The notes beneath the pieces are model-generated. The model was not told the DNA's origin. It was given only the letters and a program-made list of their open reading frames with translations, and ran no database searches. Source: an uncultured Synechococcus sp. (GTDB taxonomy: Bacteria > Cyanobacteriota > Cyanobacteriia > Phormidesmidales > Phormidesmidaceae). From it: DNA of 64,000 nucleotides. The stretch spans positions 92,140-156,139 of the forward strand of contig CALDSK010000051.1 in the NCBI GenBank assembly GCA_937911865.1. The letters are read 5' to 3'. This document shows, piece after piece, positions 54,690 to 63,680 of this stretch. Position 1 is the stretch's first letter. The number at the start of each line of letters is the position of its first letter. The position numbers and the translations under genes are program-made.

Positions 54690-55814
54690 ATGCCTCCAGA
54701 AGAACAATCGCCCTATGAAGACACCAGTGCACCCGAACGTAGCACTCCAGACAGCTCTTCATCCTCAGAGACTTCTGCGGCCGATCGCTCATCCTCTGAA
54801 GAGACGCCTCTGGGCCTGCGACGCTCTGATCGGGGACGATTTGACACCAGTGCCAGGCCGCTTTCTAGGACTTCCAGCTTAGGGGCTTCTAGTTTGGGAG
54901 AGTCCACAGCTGCTCGTTCATCGCGGTCATCGTCAGGCGCTGCGAGCGTTGATCAGCTAGTGCAAAAAGGCTTACAAGATCTCGATCGGCAGCGGCGTGA
55001 ATTACAGCGCGAAATAGAACAGTTAGAGAAGCGTAAAGAGCGTTTAGAAGCCGAAATGCGCTCTAGCTTTGCGGGCTCTTCCCAAGAGATTGCTATTCGC
55101 GTGCAGGGATTTAAGGACTACTTGATTGGTAGCTTGCAGGATTTGGCGACGGCGGCTGAGCAAATTAATCTGGTATCTCAGCCGGTGGTAGAAGCGCCTG
55201 CGCCAGAGCCTGTTCGTGAGTCAACGGCGTCTGTTCCAAGTGGTGATGGCGGCATGGTGTCGTTTGCCGCGCAGCGGTTTGCTGAGCAGCGCGATCGCAT
55301 CCATAGCCTGCTCGATCAGTACCGTACTCGCCCTGACTACTACGGCCCGCCGTGGCAGCTACGCCGAACGTTTGAGCCCATTCACGCGGAGCGAGTATCC
55401 AACTGGTTTTTTACGCAGGGCGGACGTGGCTCGGTGAAAAGTGTGGGTAGCCGTTTGCAGAATGTTCTGGTGGCCTCAGCAGCCATCTCTTGTCTGTATG
55501 CCATCTACGATCGGCGAATGTGCGTGCTGGTACTTGCCACTACGCCCGAACGCTTGGGTGAATGGCGGCGCTGGTTGCAAGACTGCTTAGGGGTTGCCCG
55601 TGCTGACTTTGGCACTAATCGCGGCATTATGCTGTTCGAGTCTTCAGAGCCGATGGCGCAGCGGGCTGAGCGGTTGCTAGACAGCGGTCGTTTGCCGTTT
55701 TTGATTATGGATGAGGCGGAAGATAAAGTTAGCCTGTCTTTGCTGCAATATCCGCTCTGGTTAGGGTTTGCCCGCGATCCTGAGAACCCTTCTAGTGATT
55801 ACGACTACTACTAA
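54690..55814 (+). CDS. DUF3086-like conserved cyanobacterial protein
   Basis: The 374-residue protein has a disordered Ser/Arg-rich region (1-90), a long coiled coil (about 92-145, LVQKGLQDLDRQRRELQREI and EQLEKRKERLEAEMRSSF) and a globular C-terminal domain (about 210-365) with YYGPPWQLRRTFEPIHAERV, NWFFTQGGRGSVKSVGSRLQ and LVLATTPERLGEWRRWLQDC. I recall the C-terminal part as DUF3086, from memory. Function unknown. It lies between proC and plsY on the same strand. Confidence 0.8.
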   Translation: MPPEEQSPYEDTSAPERSTPDSSSSSETSAADRSSSEETPLGLRRSDRGRFDTSARPLSRTSSLGASSLGESTAARSSRSSSGAASVDQLVQKGLQDLDRQRRELQREIEQLEKRKERLEAEMRSSFAGSSQEIAIRVQGFKDYLIGSLQDLATAAEQINLVSQPVVEAPAPEPVRESTASVPSGDGGMVSFAAQRFAEQRDRIHSLLDQYRTRPDYYGPPWQLRRTFEPIHAERVSNWFFTQGGRGSVKSVGSRLQNVLVASAAISCLYAIYDRRMCVLVLATTPERLGEWRRWLQDCLGVARADFGTNRGIMLFESSEPMAQRAERLLDSGRLPFLIMDEAEDKVSLSLLQYPLWLGFARDPENPSSDYDYY

Positions 55815-55823
55815 AGAAAACTA

Positions 55824-55878
55824 TTACTAAAGTCGTTTACTAAAGTCGTTGATTCTAGGACACAGATTCTAGGACACT
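55824..55878 (+). repeat. Two consecutive tandem duplications (13 bp and 14 bp)
   Basis: TTACTAAAGTCGT is duplicated exactly (55824-55836, 55837-55849). After one base, GATTCTAGGACACA is followed by GATTCTAGGACACT (55851-55864, 55865-55878). They begin 9 bases after the stop of the DUF3086 gene. Confidence 0.92.
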
Positions 55879-55933
55879 AATCTTTAATCTACTGAATTTC
55901 AAGTTTTTTTGATATTAAGGCATTGAGGCTGCT

Positions 55934-56656
55934 ATGGGTTTGTCGATTGCGATTGTGCTGCTAGGGCTATTAGCGGCTTATCTGTTGGGCTCTATTCCCA
56001 CCGGTTTTTTGTTAGTGAAGGCGTTGAAAGGGACAGATATTCGTGAGTATGGCTCTGGTAATACCGGGGCAACCAACGTATTTCGCGTGGCCGGAAAGAA
56101 ACCTGGTATTGCCGCGCTGATCATTGACCTGCTCAAAGGTGTGCTGGCTGTTTTGTTGATGTACTGGATGCTGAACGTTGTTTTATCGGAAATGGTTGCT
56201 AGCTCTGGTATCGCCTCAGGCATCGCTGGCACCAGTGACAGTGGGTCTTTTATTTATGGCGGTCAGTCAGCTTCTATCGATCGTTTTATGTCGTCGCGGC
56301 CCTGGCTGCTGGTTCTCTCTGCCTTGTTAGCTATCTTGGGACACAGTAAATCTGTATGGCTAGGATTTAGCGGTGGCAAGTCGGCAGCAACTGGACTGGG
56401 CGTTTTGCTAGCGTTAGCTTGGCCTGTCGCCCTAGGCGTAGCGGCTGTTTTTGGGGCGGCGTTAGGGCTTTCTCGAACGGTGTCAGTGGGCTCGATTGCG
56501 GCGGCGCTGTCGGCTTCTGTCTTTATGCTGCTAACACAGCAGCCCTTTCCCTATATTTTGCTGGCGTTGCTATGTGGCTGCTATGTCATATTTCTCCACC
56601 GCAGCAACATTGCTAGGTTGATGGCGGGTACCGAGCCTAAGACGTTTGGGCGTTAG
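55934..56656 (+). CDS. plsY: Acyl-phosphate:glycerol-3-phosphate acyltransferase
   Basis: Membrane enzyme of the first step of phospholipid and glycolipid synthesis, using acyl-phosphate. Motif 1 is LLGSIPTGFLLVKALKG, motif 2 is GSGNTGATNVFRVAGKKPG, and motif 3 is HSKSVWLGFSGGKSAATG. A Ser/Gly-rich insert of about 35 residues (near 93-118) lies between the second and third helices, lengthening the protein to 240 residues. It converges with the DUF3119 gene. Confidence 0.95.
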   Translation: MGLSIAIVLLGLLAAYLLGSIPTGFLLVKALKGTDIREYGSGNTGATNVFRVAGKKPGIAALIIDLLKGVLAVLLMYWMLNVVLSEMVASSGIASGIAGTSDSGSFIYGGQSASIDRFMSSRPWLLVLSALLAILGHSKSVWLGFSGGKSAATGLGVLLALAWPVALGVAAVFGAALGLSRTVSVGSIAAALSASVFMLLTQQPFPYILLALLCGCYVIFLHRSNIARLMAGTEPKTFGR

Positions 56657-56672
56657 CAATCAAACGATGCGC

Positions 56673-57065
56673 TCAAACGGCGCGCTCAGGGGCATGAGCT
56701 TGTAATTGTTCACGCAATGCTTCTGGCGCAAACAAGACGGGTAAAAAGTGAATGCTGTTGACTTCTTTGAAATAGAACAGGATAGGGACGGCTGGCCAAA
56801 ACACTTTCCAGCTTTCCCACTCGGCGTAGGGGAAGGTTTTGAGCAGGCTGTCGTTGCGGCGAACTTCTAGCGCAGTCGGCGTAAAGAGCAGGCGAATGCT
56901 GTTGGTTTGATAGAGCAGAAAGAGTCCTAATATTGCCAAGATAGCGCCAGCCCAGAGTTTGACAAAGAACAGGGGCAGCGAAAGTAGAACAATGCCGACA
57001 GGCAGCTTGTAGCTAGGTGATAGCGTAACGGTGTCTGTTGAGAGGCGGGTAGAGGCGTCAGTCAT
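56673..57065 (-). CDS. DUF3119-like membrane protein
   Basis: The 130-residue protein has two close hydrophobic segments (LPVGIVLLSLPLFFVKLWAG, ILAILGLFLLYQTNSIRLLF) followed by a PH-like or beta-rich part (LEVRRNDSLLKTFPYAEWES, ILFYFKEVNSIHFLPVLF). I recall this as DUF3119, found in cyanobacteria and plastids. It lies downstream of the MlaE-type permease gene on the same strand, so a role in lipid transport is possible. Confidence 0.82.
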   Translation of the reverse strand: MTDASTRLSTDTVTLSPSYKLPVGIVLLSLPLFFVKLWAGAILAILGLFLLYQTNSIRLLFTPTALEVRRNDSLLKTFPYAEWESWKVFWPAVPILFYFKEVNSIHFLPVLFAPEALREQLQAHAPERAV

Positions 57066-57079
57066 AGCAGCTTAGAGGT

Positions 57080-57111
57080 GTTGGGCTCAAAGGTGGTTGG
57101 GCTCAAAGGTG
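57080..57111 (-). repeat. 16-bp exact tandem duplication
   Basis: Two exact copies of GTTGGGCTCAAAGGTG lie between the DUF3119 gene and the MlaE-type gene. Confidence 0.92.
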
Positions 57112-57134
57112 GTGGTGGCTAATAGCCATGATAT

Positions 57135-57929
57135 TCAATTGCCAACGAAAGCGCTGCCCATGCCCTGGAACATCAGCCAAGATAGAAAGAAGTTAGCGAT
57201 AAAAATGGCTAGTAAAGACGTGACAACGGCGGTGGTGGTAGATTGGCCGACGCCTTTGGCCCCGCCAGTTGTCGTCAGGCCCCAGCTAGAACCAATGACA
57301 GCGATCAAGATGCCGAAAATAAGAGCTTTGATCAGTGAGCTAGCTAGGTCCCAAATGCTCATAAAGCTTTGCGCTGAATTGAGAAAGACGGCAGGGGGAA
57401 TGCGGTAGAGCGTCGTTGCCACTACGAAGCCGCCCATCATGCAAGTAAAGAACGCCAAGATATTGAGCAGCGGTAGCATCAGCGCACAGGCGATAACCCG
57501 AGGAATGACTAAATAGTCAACCGGATCGCTTTTGAGCATTTGCAGCGCGTCAATTTGTTCGGTGACGCGCATCGTGCCAATTTCGGCGGCAAAGGCGGAG
57601 CCAACTCGGCCCGCTAGCACCACAGCGGTTAGCACAGGCGCGAGTTCTCTGGCTAGTGTGATGGCTAAGACGCCGCCAATAGCTGTGCTGGCACCGAAGG
57701 CGATAAACTCGCGAGTGACTTGGATCGTGAACACCATGCCGACAAAAACAGAGGTCACTAAGGCAATCAGCAGTGATTCTGGGCCGACCGCTGACATTTG
57801 GTCGATGGTGTTACGTCGATGAATCGGTTTGGAGATGACGTGCATCAGAACTTGCCCCCCCAGAAAGATGGCGGCTAATAACCGCTGAAACCACAATCTG
57901 AGGTTTTTAGGGACAAGAGAGCTAGCCAT
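57135..57929 (-). CDS. MlaE-family lipid ABC transporter permease
   Basis: Permease of the MlaE/YrbE family that moves lipids between membranes; plastid relatives (TGD1) import lipids into chloroplasts. Characteristic blocks are GPESLLIALVTSVFVGMVFT, LARELAPVLTAVVLAGRVGS, AEIGTMRVTEQIDALQMLK, DYLVIPRVIACALMLPLL and GLTTTGGAKGVGQSTTTAVV. From ATG 57929 it has 264 residues; GTG 57974 would add 15. The ATPase and MCE substrate-binding genes are not in the window. Confidence 0.94.
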   Translation of the reverse strand: MASSLVPKNLRLWFQRLLAAIFLGGQVLMHVISKPIHRRNTIDQMSAVGPESLLIALVTSVFVGMVFTIQVTREFIAFGASTAIGGVLAITLARELAPVLTAVVLAGRVGSAFAAEIGTMRVTEQIDALQMLKSDPVDYLVIPRVIACALMLPLLNILAFFTCMMGGFVVATTLYRIPPAVFLNSAQSFMSIWDLASSLIKALIFGILIAVIGSSWGLTTTGGAKGVGQSTTTAVVTSLLAIFIANFFLSWLMFQGMGSAFVGN

Positions 57930-58010
57930 ATTAGGTGACGGCGTTGATTTGACGGCATTAGTTTTCGATATCACCGTTATCTTATAGCTTTGCTCGCATA
58001 AGGCTACGAC

Positions 58011-58034
58011 ATGGATCGCTCGATGGATCGCTCG
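58011..58034. repeat. 12-bp exact tandem duplication
   Basis: Two exact copies of ATGGATCGCTCG lie in the divergent gap between the MlaE-type gene and the first M16 peptidase gene. Confidence 0.9.
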
Positions 58035-58091
58035 TAAGGTCTTAAAAGCTTTAGTGAGAACAAAGCTTCCCCGAAATTTAGAAAAAAACTT

Positions 58092-59825
58092 ATGCTAGTA
58101 AGCAGCGTTTTGCAAGCAACAATTTTTGGTATGGGTTTTTGCCATCTTTTTCGTGTGGGGTTTCGCCGTCTTGCCTGCCGTTTGGCCGACCGTTTGACGC
58201 TCAGGGCGACTGCCGTTTTGATGGCTAGCTGGTTGGGTTGGGGTGCGATCGCACCTTCTGCACTGGCACAGTCTTCTAATTCAATCCAGCCCTATCTAGA
58301 CCGCGTCGCCGAATCGGTGACTGAATTTACCCTCGACAATGGCATGAAGTTCATCGTGCTAGAGCAGGACGAAGCGCCCGTTGCAACGGTGATGCTATAC
58401 GCCAATGTGGGGGCTGCTTACGAGGAAGATGGACAGACTGGAATTGCCCACTACTTGGAGCATTTAGCCTTTAAGGGGACAACTCGAATTGGCACGACTG
58501 ACTATCCCGCTGAAAGGGCCGTGTTAGATCAGCTTGATGCGGTGTTTGATCAGCTGATAGCGGCTGAGAAAGCAGGAGATGAGGGGGCGATCGCAACTCT
58601 AAACGAACAGTTTGAAACGCTTCAAGCCGAAGCTGCTTCCTACGTAGAGCAAAACAAATTTGGCCAAATCATCGAACAAACCGGTGGCACCGGACTGAAT
58701 GCAACAACCTCAGCAGACGCCACGCGCTACTTCTACAACCTTCCTTCCAACAAGCTAGAGCTCTGGTTCTCATTAGAATCGGAGCGTTTTTTAGATCCGG
58801 TATTCAGAGAATTTTACAAAGAGAAAGAAGTCATCTTAGAAGAACGCCGGATGCGGGTAGATAACTCTCCGATTGGTCAGATGGTAGAGCGCTTTTCTGA
58901 AGTGGCCTTTACCGAACATCCCTATCGTCGTCCGGTGATTGGCTATCAGGAAGACCTCCGCGTGGCCACTCGTGCTCAGGTGCGGGCCTTTTTTGACAAG
59001 TACTACGGTCCTAGTAATTTGATTGCGGCAGTCGTGGGGGATGTAGACCCGGACCAAGTGAAGCAGTTTGCTGAAGTTTACTTTGGCCGGTACGAATCTC
59101 GGGTTGATCCACCTGAGCTAGTCGTGGATGAACCTGAGCAGACCGAATCGCGGGAGTTCACGCTGGAGCTGGCTTCGGAGCCCTGGTATTTGGAGGGCTA
59201 CCACCGACCTGGGATTAATGACCCTGACCATGTGGTGCATACGATGATTAACAGCATTCTGGTGGGGGGGCGCACGGCGCGCTTGTACAAGGCGCTAGTA
59301 GAACCTCAGATTGCGCTAGATATCGGTAGTGCCAACGGCTTTCCGGGTGATAAGCAAGAAACCATAATGCTGCTATACGGCCTGACGGCGCCTGGCCACA
59401 CGGTAGAAGATCTCGCAGCTGGTTTTGAGGCTGAGCTGACTCGGTTGCAGACAGAGCCGGTAGATATGAAAACGCTCGACCGGGTCAAGACGCAAGCTAG
59501 AGCCGGTTTGTTAGGTCAGCTAGATTCTAATCGTGGCATGGCGAGCTTGCTGACAGAATATGAGGCCAAAACGGGCGACTGGCGAAATGTGTTCGAAGAG
59601 CTGCAATTGATTGAGTCGGTTAGCGCTGAAGATGTTCAGCGAGTGGCAACGGCAACCTTTCAGCCGTCGAACCGGACGGTAGGCAAGCTGATTTCGGTTG
59701 ACGAGCGTGCGCCTGAGATGTCTGAACCCGAGACGCCAGAGGCGCCTATGCCGGAGCCAGAATTGCAGTCTAGTATTTCTGATTCAGCTGTGGCTGCTGC
59801 TGCGCCGATAGGAAGGTCTTGGTAG
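58092..59825 (+). CDS. M16 family zinc peptidase, catalytic type, exported
   Basis: Pitrilysin-clan metallopeptidase of 577 residues. A signal or anchor segment at about 40-60 (RATAVLMASWLGWGAIAPSA, then LAQ) directs export. The inverted zinc motif HYLEH is at residues 120-124, and the third ligand Glu lies in the EVILEERRMRVDNSP region. The second half repeats the fold. A charged insert (about 145-190) follows the zinc motif. Its neighbour at 59930 lacks the zinc motif, so the pair resembles the beta/alpha subunits of mitochondrial processing peptidase and probably forms one enzyme. Confidence 0.94.
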   Translation: MLVSSVLQATIFGMGFCHLFRVGFRRLACRLADRLTLRATAVLMASWLGWGAIAPSALAQSSNSIQPYLDRVAESVTEFTLDNGMKFIVLEQDEAPVATVMLYANVGAAYEEDGQTGIAHYLEHLAFKGTTRIGTTDYPAERAVLDQLDAVFDQLIAAEKAGDEGAIATLNEQFETLQAEAASYVEQNKFGQIIEQTGGTGLNATTSADATRYFYNLPSNKLELWFSLESERFLDPVFREFYKEKEVILEERRMRVDNSPIGQMVERFSEVAFTEHPYRRPVIGYQEDLRVATRAQVRAFFDKYYGPSNLIAAVVGDVDPDQVKQFAEVYFGRYESRVDPPELVVDEPEQTESREFTLELASEPWYLEGYHRPGINDPDHVVHTMINSILVGGRTARLYKALVEPQIALDIGSANGFPGDKQETIMLLYGLTAPGHTVEDLAAGFEAELTRLQTEPVDMKTLDRVKTQARAGLLGQLDSNRGMASLLTEYEAKTGDWRNVFEELQLIESVSAEDVQRVATATFQPSNRTVGKLISVDERAPEMSEPETPEAPMPEPELQSSISDSAVAAAAPIGRSW

Positions 59826-59929
59826 CCTACTGCGTTGGCACGGGTACGAAATTAGGCGTGCGAGATCGGGCTGTTTGAGAATCTGTTGTTCTACTGTTTT
59901 TTAGCTGATCGGAGTCATTTGAGGAATTC

Positions 59930-61417
59930 ATGGGTTTACTGTCACGGCACATGCGCGATCGCTTTTTACCGTTTTTGTTTCTTGCCATAGCTACCTTTGC
60001 CATATTGCTGACTTTAGCCTGGCCCAAACCAGCCCAAGCAATAGAAGCAAAAAACTACGAAGACTTGGTATTTCCGCCGCTAGGTGAAATACAAATTCCC
60101 GACTACGAGCGCTACGAGCTAGACAACGGCCTTGTGGTGTATCTGATGGAAGACCACGACTTACCCCTAGTAGGCGGTTCGGCAACCTTTAGAACCGGGT
60201 CTTATCTGGTTTCTGCTGGACAGGTTGGCCTCGCGGCAATTACCGGCGAGGCGATGCGCCTAGGGGGAACGCTCAACCACTCGCCTGATGAGCTGAATGA
60301 ACTGTTAGAACAGCGGGCGGCTTCGGTTGAGACTTCGATTGGGGGAACCTCTGGCACTGCTAGTTTTTCTTCACTAACAGAAGATACGACCGACGTTTTT
60401 GAGCTGTTTGCCGATGTGATTACGCAGCCTGCGTTTGATACCGAAAAAGTAGCGCTGATTAAGGGGCGTACGGCGGGTGGCATCGCCCGGCGCAATGACG
60501 ACCCTGATGATATTGCATCGCGCGAATTCAACAAGCTGGTCTATGGAGAAGAGAGTCCTTACGCGCGCACGGTTGAATATGCCAGCCTAGACAACATCAG
60601 CCGCGATGACATTGTGAGCTTCTATCAAGGCACGCTATCGCCTGAAAACACCATCCTGGGCATCTCCGGTGACTTTGAACCGGAGGCTATGAAGGCGCTG
60701 ATTGAGCGTACTCTGGGCAGCTGGGAATGTGAAGACCACATGGACATTACTGAGCCACCAAAAGGGACGCAGCAAGCGGCTGGCGTGTTTGCTGTAGATC
60801 AGCCGCAGCTAACGCAGAGCAGCATTTTGATTGGACACATTGGCGGCGAGCTGCGCAGTCCTTATCATGCGTCGATGGCTGTGCTCAATGAAGTGCTCAA
60901 TGGTTTTGGCGGGCGCTTGTTCAACGAAATTCGCTCACGTCAGGGGTTGGCCTACAGTGTGTATGCCTTCTGGAGCCCCCGCTACGATTACAACGGAATT
61001 TTTATTGGCGGTGGGCAAACTCGCTCTGAGGCAACGGTGCCCTTTATTGAATCAATGTACGCCGAGTTGGAGAAGGTCCGTCAGGAGCCGATTACTGAGA
61101 CCGAGCTGGCCTTTGCCAAAGACTCTGTGCTCAATAGCTTTGTGTTCAACTTTCAGACGCCGAATCAGACGTTGTCACGCTTGATTCGCTACGAATACTA
61201 TGGCTATCCGTCTGATTTTGTATTCACCTTTAGGGATGAGCTAGAGAGTGCAACGGCTGAGGAAGTGCTGGCAGCGGCAAAAGCGGTACTAGATCCTGAA
61301 AAGCTGATTACGCTGGTAGTGGGTAGCCGCGCTGAGATTGCACCGAACTTGGAAGCGTTGGGCGCTCAGATTACGCCGCTGGATGTGACGATTCCAGCAC
61401 CAACAGCGTCTCTGTAG
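59930..61417 (+). CDS. M16 family peptidase, non-catalytic partner subunit
   Basis: M16 homologue of 495 residues with an N-terminal signal (RFLPFLFLAIATFAILLTLA). Where HxxEH should be, the sequence is GLAAITGEAMRLGG, so zinc binding is lost. The C-terminal half keeps the substrate-stabilising Arg/Tyr pair in IRSRQGLAYSVYAF. It follows the catalytic M16 gene by 104 bases on the same strand. Roles of such pairs in processing or degrading periplasmic or imported peptides are inferred. A terminator lies 82 bases downstream. Confidence 0.94.
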   Translation: MGLLSRHMRDRFLPFLFLAIATFAILLTLAWPKPAQAIEAKNYEDLVFPPLGEIQIPDYERYELDNGLVVYLMEDHDLPLVGGSATFRTGSYLVSAGQVGLAAITGEAMRLGGTLNHSPDELNELLEQRAASVETSIGGTSGTASFSSLTEDTTDVFELFADVITQPAFDTEKVALIKGRTAGGIARRNDDPDDIASREFNKLVYGEESPYARTVEYASLDNISRDDIVSFYQGTLSPENTILGISGDFEPEAMKALIERTLGSWECEDHMDITEPPKGTQQAAGVFAVDQPQLTQSSILIGHIGGELRSPYHASMAVLNEVLNGFGGRLFNEIRSRQGLAYSVYAFWSPRYDYNGIFIGGGQTRSEATVPFIESMYAELEKVRQEPITETELAFAKDSVLNSFVFNFQTPNQTLSRLIRYEYYGYPSDFVFTFRDELESATAEEVLAAAKAVLDPEKLITLVVGSRAEIAPNLEALGAQITPLDVTIPAPTASL

Positions 61418-61498
61418 GCGGCTGTTGTAAGTCGTCTTTTGTCCGCGAAGCGCGCAGCCAACGTGGCAGCCATCAAGCTGATACCACAAAGTCAATAA

Positions 61499-61537
61499 AG
61501 AGCCCCAAACCATGACTGGTCTGGGGCTCTCAGTTTT
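61499..61537 (+). terminator. Terminator after the M16 pair
   Basis: Stem AGAGCCCCA (61499-61507) / TGGGGCTCT (61522-61530) with further ACCA/TGGT pairing inside, followed by CAGTTTTA. Confidence 0.9.
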
Positions 61538-61739
61538 ATATATCGAGTTCGAATGTGATTATTCTAAATATCAGATTTTAGCTTGTCACTAGAGAGGATC
61601 ACGTTGAGTATGTGATCTCGTACAAATCTTTCTGGAATGGCTGAAATTGGTGGTAGAAAGAAGTGGGTTTTGGCAGAAAGCGACTTATTTTGGCCGATAA
61701 GTGAAGGTCCCCCGTTTTGTTGCATGGGTTTGTACGGCG

Positions 61740-63680
61740 ATGAAAATTGCTCCCTTTAAAATCAAGAAGCTGGTGCTAGATTCTTCTCGGTTGAGGGTCG
61801 TTACTCAGCTACTAGGTGAAAAGTCTTATCGAGAAGATGATTTCCCGGCGTATATGGTCGTGAGTACTGCGCCTCACAATATTGACCAGGAAATGCCCGA
61901 TCCCCCGCAAGATTCTTTCCAAAACGCGAAGGAGGGGTTAGCTGCGATCGCGGGAGAACTCCATCGTATTCAAAACGATCCTACGATTGCTGAGCCGCCT
62001 GAGCTGGTAATTGCCGTACATGGCTACAACACGGAGGAAAAAGGCATTAGAGCCTGGTACAGCGATATTTATCGCTACATTGCGCAAGACGACAAGTGCA
62101 TTCGGCAGCGGCGAAATCTTGTATTTGTTGGCTATCGCTGGTCATCCGAAAAAGTATCGGCTAGTCCGCTGCATCTATGGCGCAACCTTAGAGCATTGCC
62201 CGACGTTCCTCAGGCCGTTTTGGCCATAGGTCTGTCATTTATGCTCACCTACTGGGGCTGGGCCTTTTTGCTCGATCCGATTTGGAACAATCCTTGGGCT
62301 GAGCTGGTGGGGGTGACGCTACTGAGCGCGGCAGTGGCAATGTCAATGATGATTTTGACGCTGTTGCTTTTACGAGTGACGGTATACTTTCGCGATGTGT
62401 ACCGGGCGATTAACTTTGGTGTGCCTGATTTGACTGAGCTGATACGGCAGATTGATCAAGCCGTGATTGATTTGCGGGTGGGTGATTTGCGATCGCACTA
62501 TCCTGACTATGCAGATGCCATCCGCCATGCGCATGACAAAGAGCGGGTTGCCAAGATTAAACTCAACTTTTTAGGCCACAGTATGGGTGGTTTGGTGATT
62601 ACCAATGTCGTCCGCATTCTGTCGGACGTTTTCGACCGCCGCTCAATTGCTCAAAACCCCGTCCCTGATATTGGTAATACTTTGAGCCTGGGTCGACTCA
62701 TCCTGGCCTCTCCCGATATTCCCATTCTCTCTATTATCTCTAGTCGCTCAAATGGCCTAGCCTCCTCGCTGCGTCGATTTGAAGAAACCTATCTGTTTAG
62801 CAATGAGGGTGATTTAGCGCTTCGCCTAGCCTCTACTGCTGCGAACTACATCTCTTTCCCCAGCGCCCGGCAAAATCACGGTCACCGGCTGGGCAGCATT
62901 GCGCTAACCAACACCTTAGAAAAAGGGATTTTGAATCTGGCGCTTTTGCGTCAGCAATATCCTAGCCATCGCTCCCTGAAAGAGGCAATTTCTACGGATA
63001 AGATCGATATTTTGAGCTGCCTGTACGTTACCCATAGCTCTGGTAAAGGCGATGGCTATCTCTCTCTAGGCGAGCTGTTTAAGCTAGAGCCTTCTAAAAC
63101 GGTGAATGCTAGCCTAGCGGATCTGTTTACCTTCTTTGACTGCACGGACTATAAAGATCGCCGGTTTACCTTGAACGAAAATGGTAGACGGATACCAACC
63201 CGTAAAAAAGTAGGGCTGCTAACTCGGGCTAAACATCGAAAGTATTTGAAGCTATGGGATTATGTGGAGCTGATCTTTCTGTGCTTACGCGGCCAGCTAG
63301 ACGTGCACGGCGGCTATTTTCGAGGTGACTACAGTCGTCAGCTCATCTATCGACTGGCGTTCTTGGGATTTGAAGATATGCTGCAAGCAGTGGGACAAAA
63401 TGAGGCGTCTTCTGTGGGGACAGGCGTGGAAGAGGCGCTCTATACAAAAGAGGAACAGCTAGATATGTTTTCTCAGCTGTGCCAACACAAGGGTATCCAG
63501 GTCTATCTATCGCCGTTGCGTTACCGGGTTGATGTTCAAGGTGCAGATATGGTGGAAGCGAAAAAAGAGATGATAGAAACTCTGCAACCGACGTCATTAA
63601 GAGATCACGTACAAGAAGAAATCGTCAGTGAGTCGGCTGAGAGTGAGCCGATCGATCAACCAGCGTCTCTAGTAAATTAG
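61740..63680 (+). CDS. Large membrane-associated alpha/beta hydrolase-like protein
   Basis: About 646 residues from ATG 61740 (a GTG at 61701 is also in frame). The hydrolase part begins LVIAVHGYNTEEKGIRAWYS near residue 94, and the nucleophile elbow is LNFLGHSMGGLVITNVV near 275. Between them two hydrophobic segments (AVLAIGLSFMLTYWGWAFLL, LLSAAVAMSMMILTLLLLRV) form a membrane hairpin. After the core, about 300 residues (LSCLYVTHSSGKGDGYLSLG and beyond) are of unknown type. The acid and His of the triad are not assigned with confidence. The 3' end overlaps the convergent gene by 56 bases. Confidence 0.82.
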   Translation: MKIAPFKIKKLVLDSSRLRVVTQLLGEKSYREDDFPAYMVVSTAPHNIDQEMPDPPQDSFQNAKEGLAAIAGELHRIQNDPTIAEPPELVIAVHGYNTEEKGIRAWYSDIYRYIAQDDKCIRQRRNLVFVGYRWSSEKVSASPLHLWRNLRALPDVPQAVLAIGLSFMLTYWGWAFLLDPIWNNPWAELVGVTLLSAAVAMSMMILTLLLLRVTVYFRDVYRAINFGVPDLTELIRQIDQAVIDLRVGDLRSHYPDYADAIRHAHDKERVAKIKLNFLGHSMGGLVITNVVRILSDVFDRRSIAQNPVPDIGNTLSLGRLILASPDIPILSIISSRSNGLASSLRRFEETYLFSNEGDLALRLASTAANYISFPSARQNHGHRLGSIALTNTLEKGILNLALLRQQYPSHRSLKEAISTDKIDILSCLYVTHSSGKGDGYLSLGELFKLEPSKTVNASLADLFTFFDCTDYKDRRFTLNENGRRIPTRKKVGLLTRAKHRKYLKLWDYVELIFLCLRGQLDVHGGYFRGDYSRQLIYRLAFLGFEDMLQAVGQNEASSVGTGVEEALYTKEEQLDMFSQLCQHKGIQVYLSPLRYRVDVQGADMVEAKKEMIETLQPTSLRDHVQEEIVSESAESEPIDQPASLVN

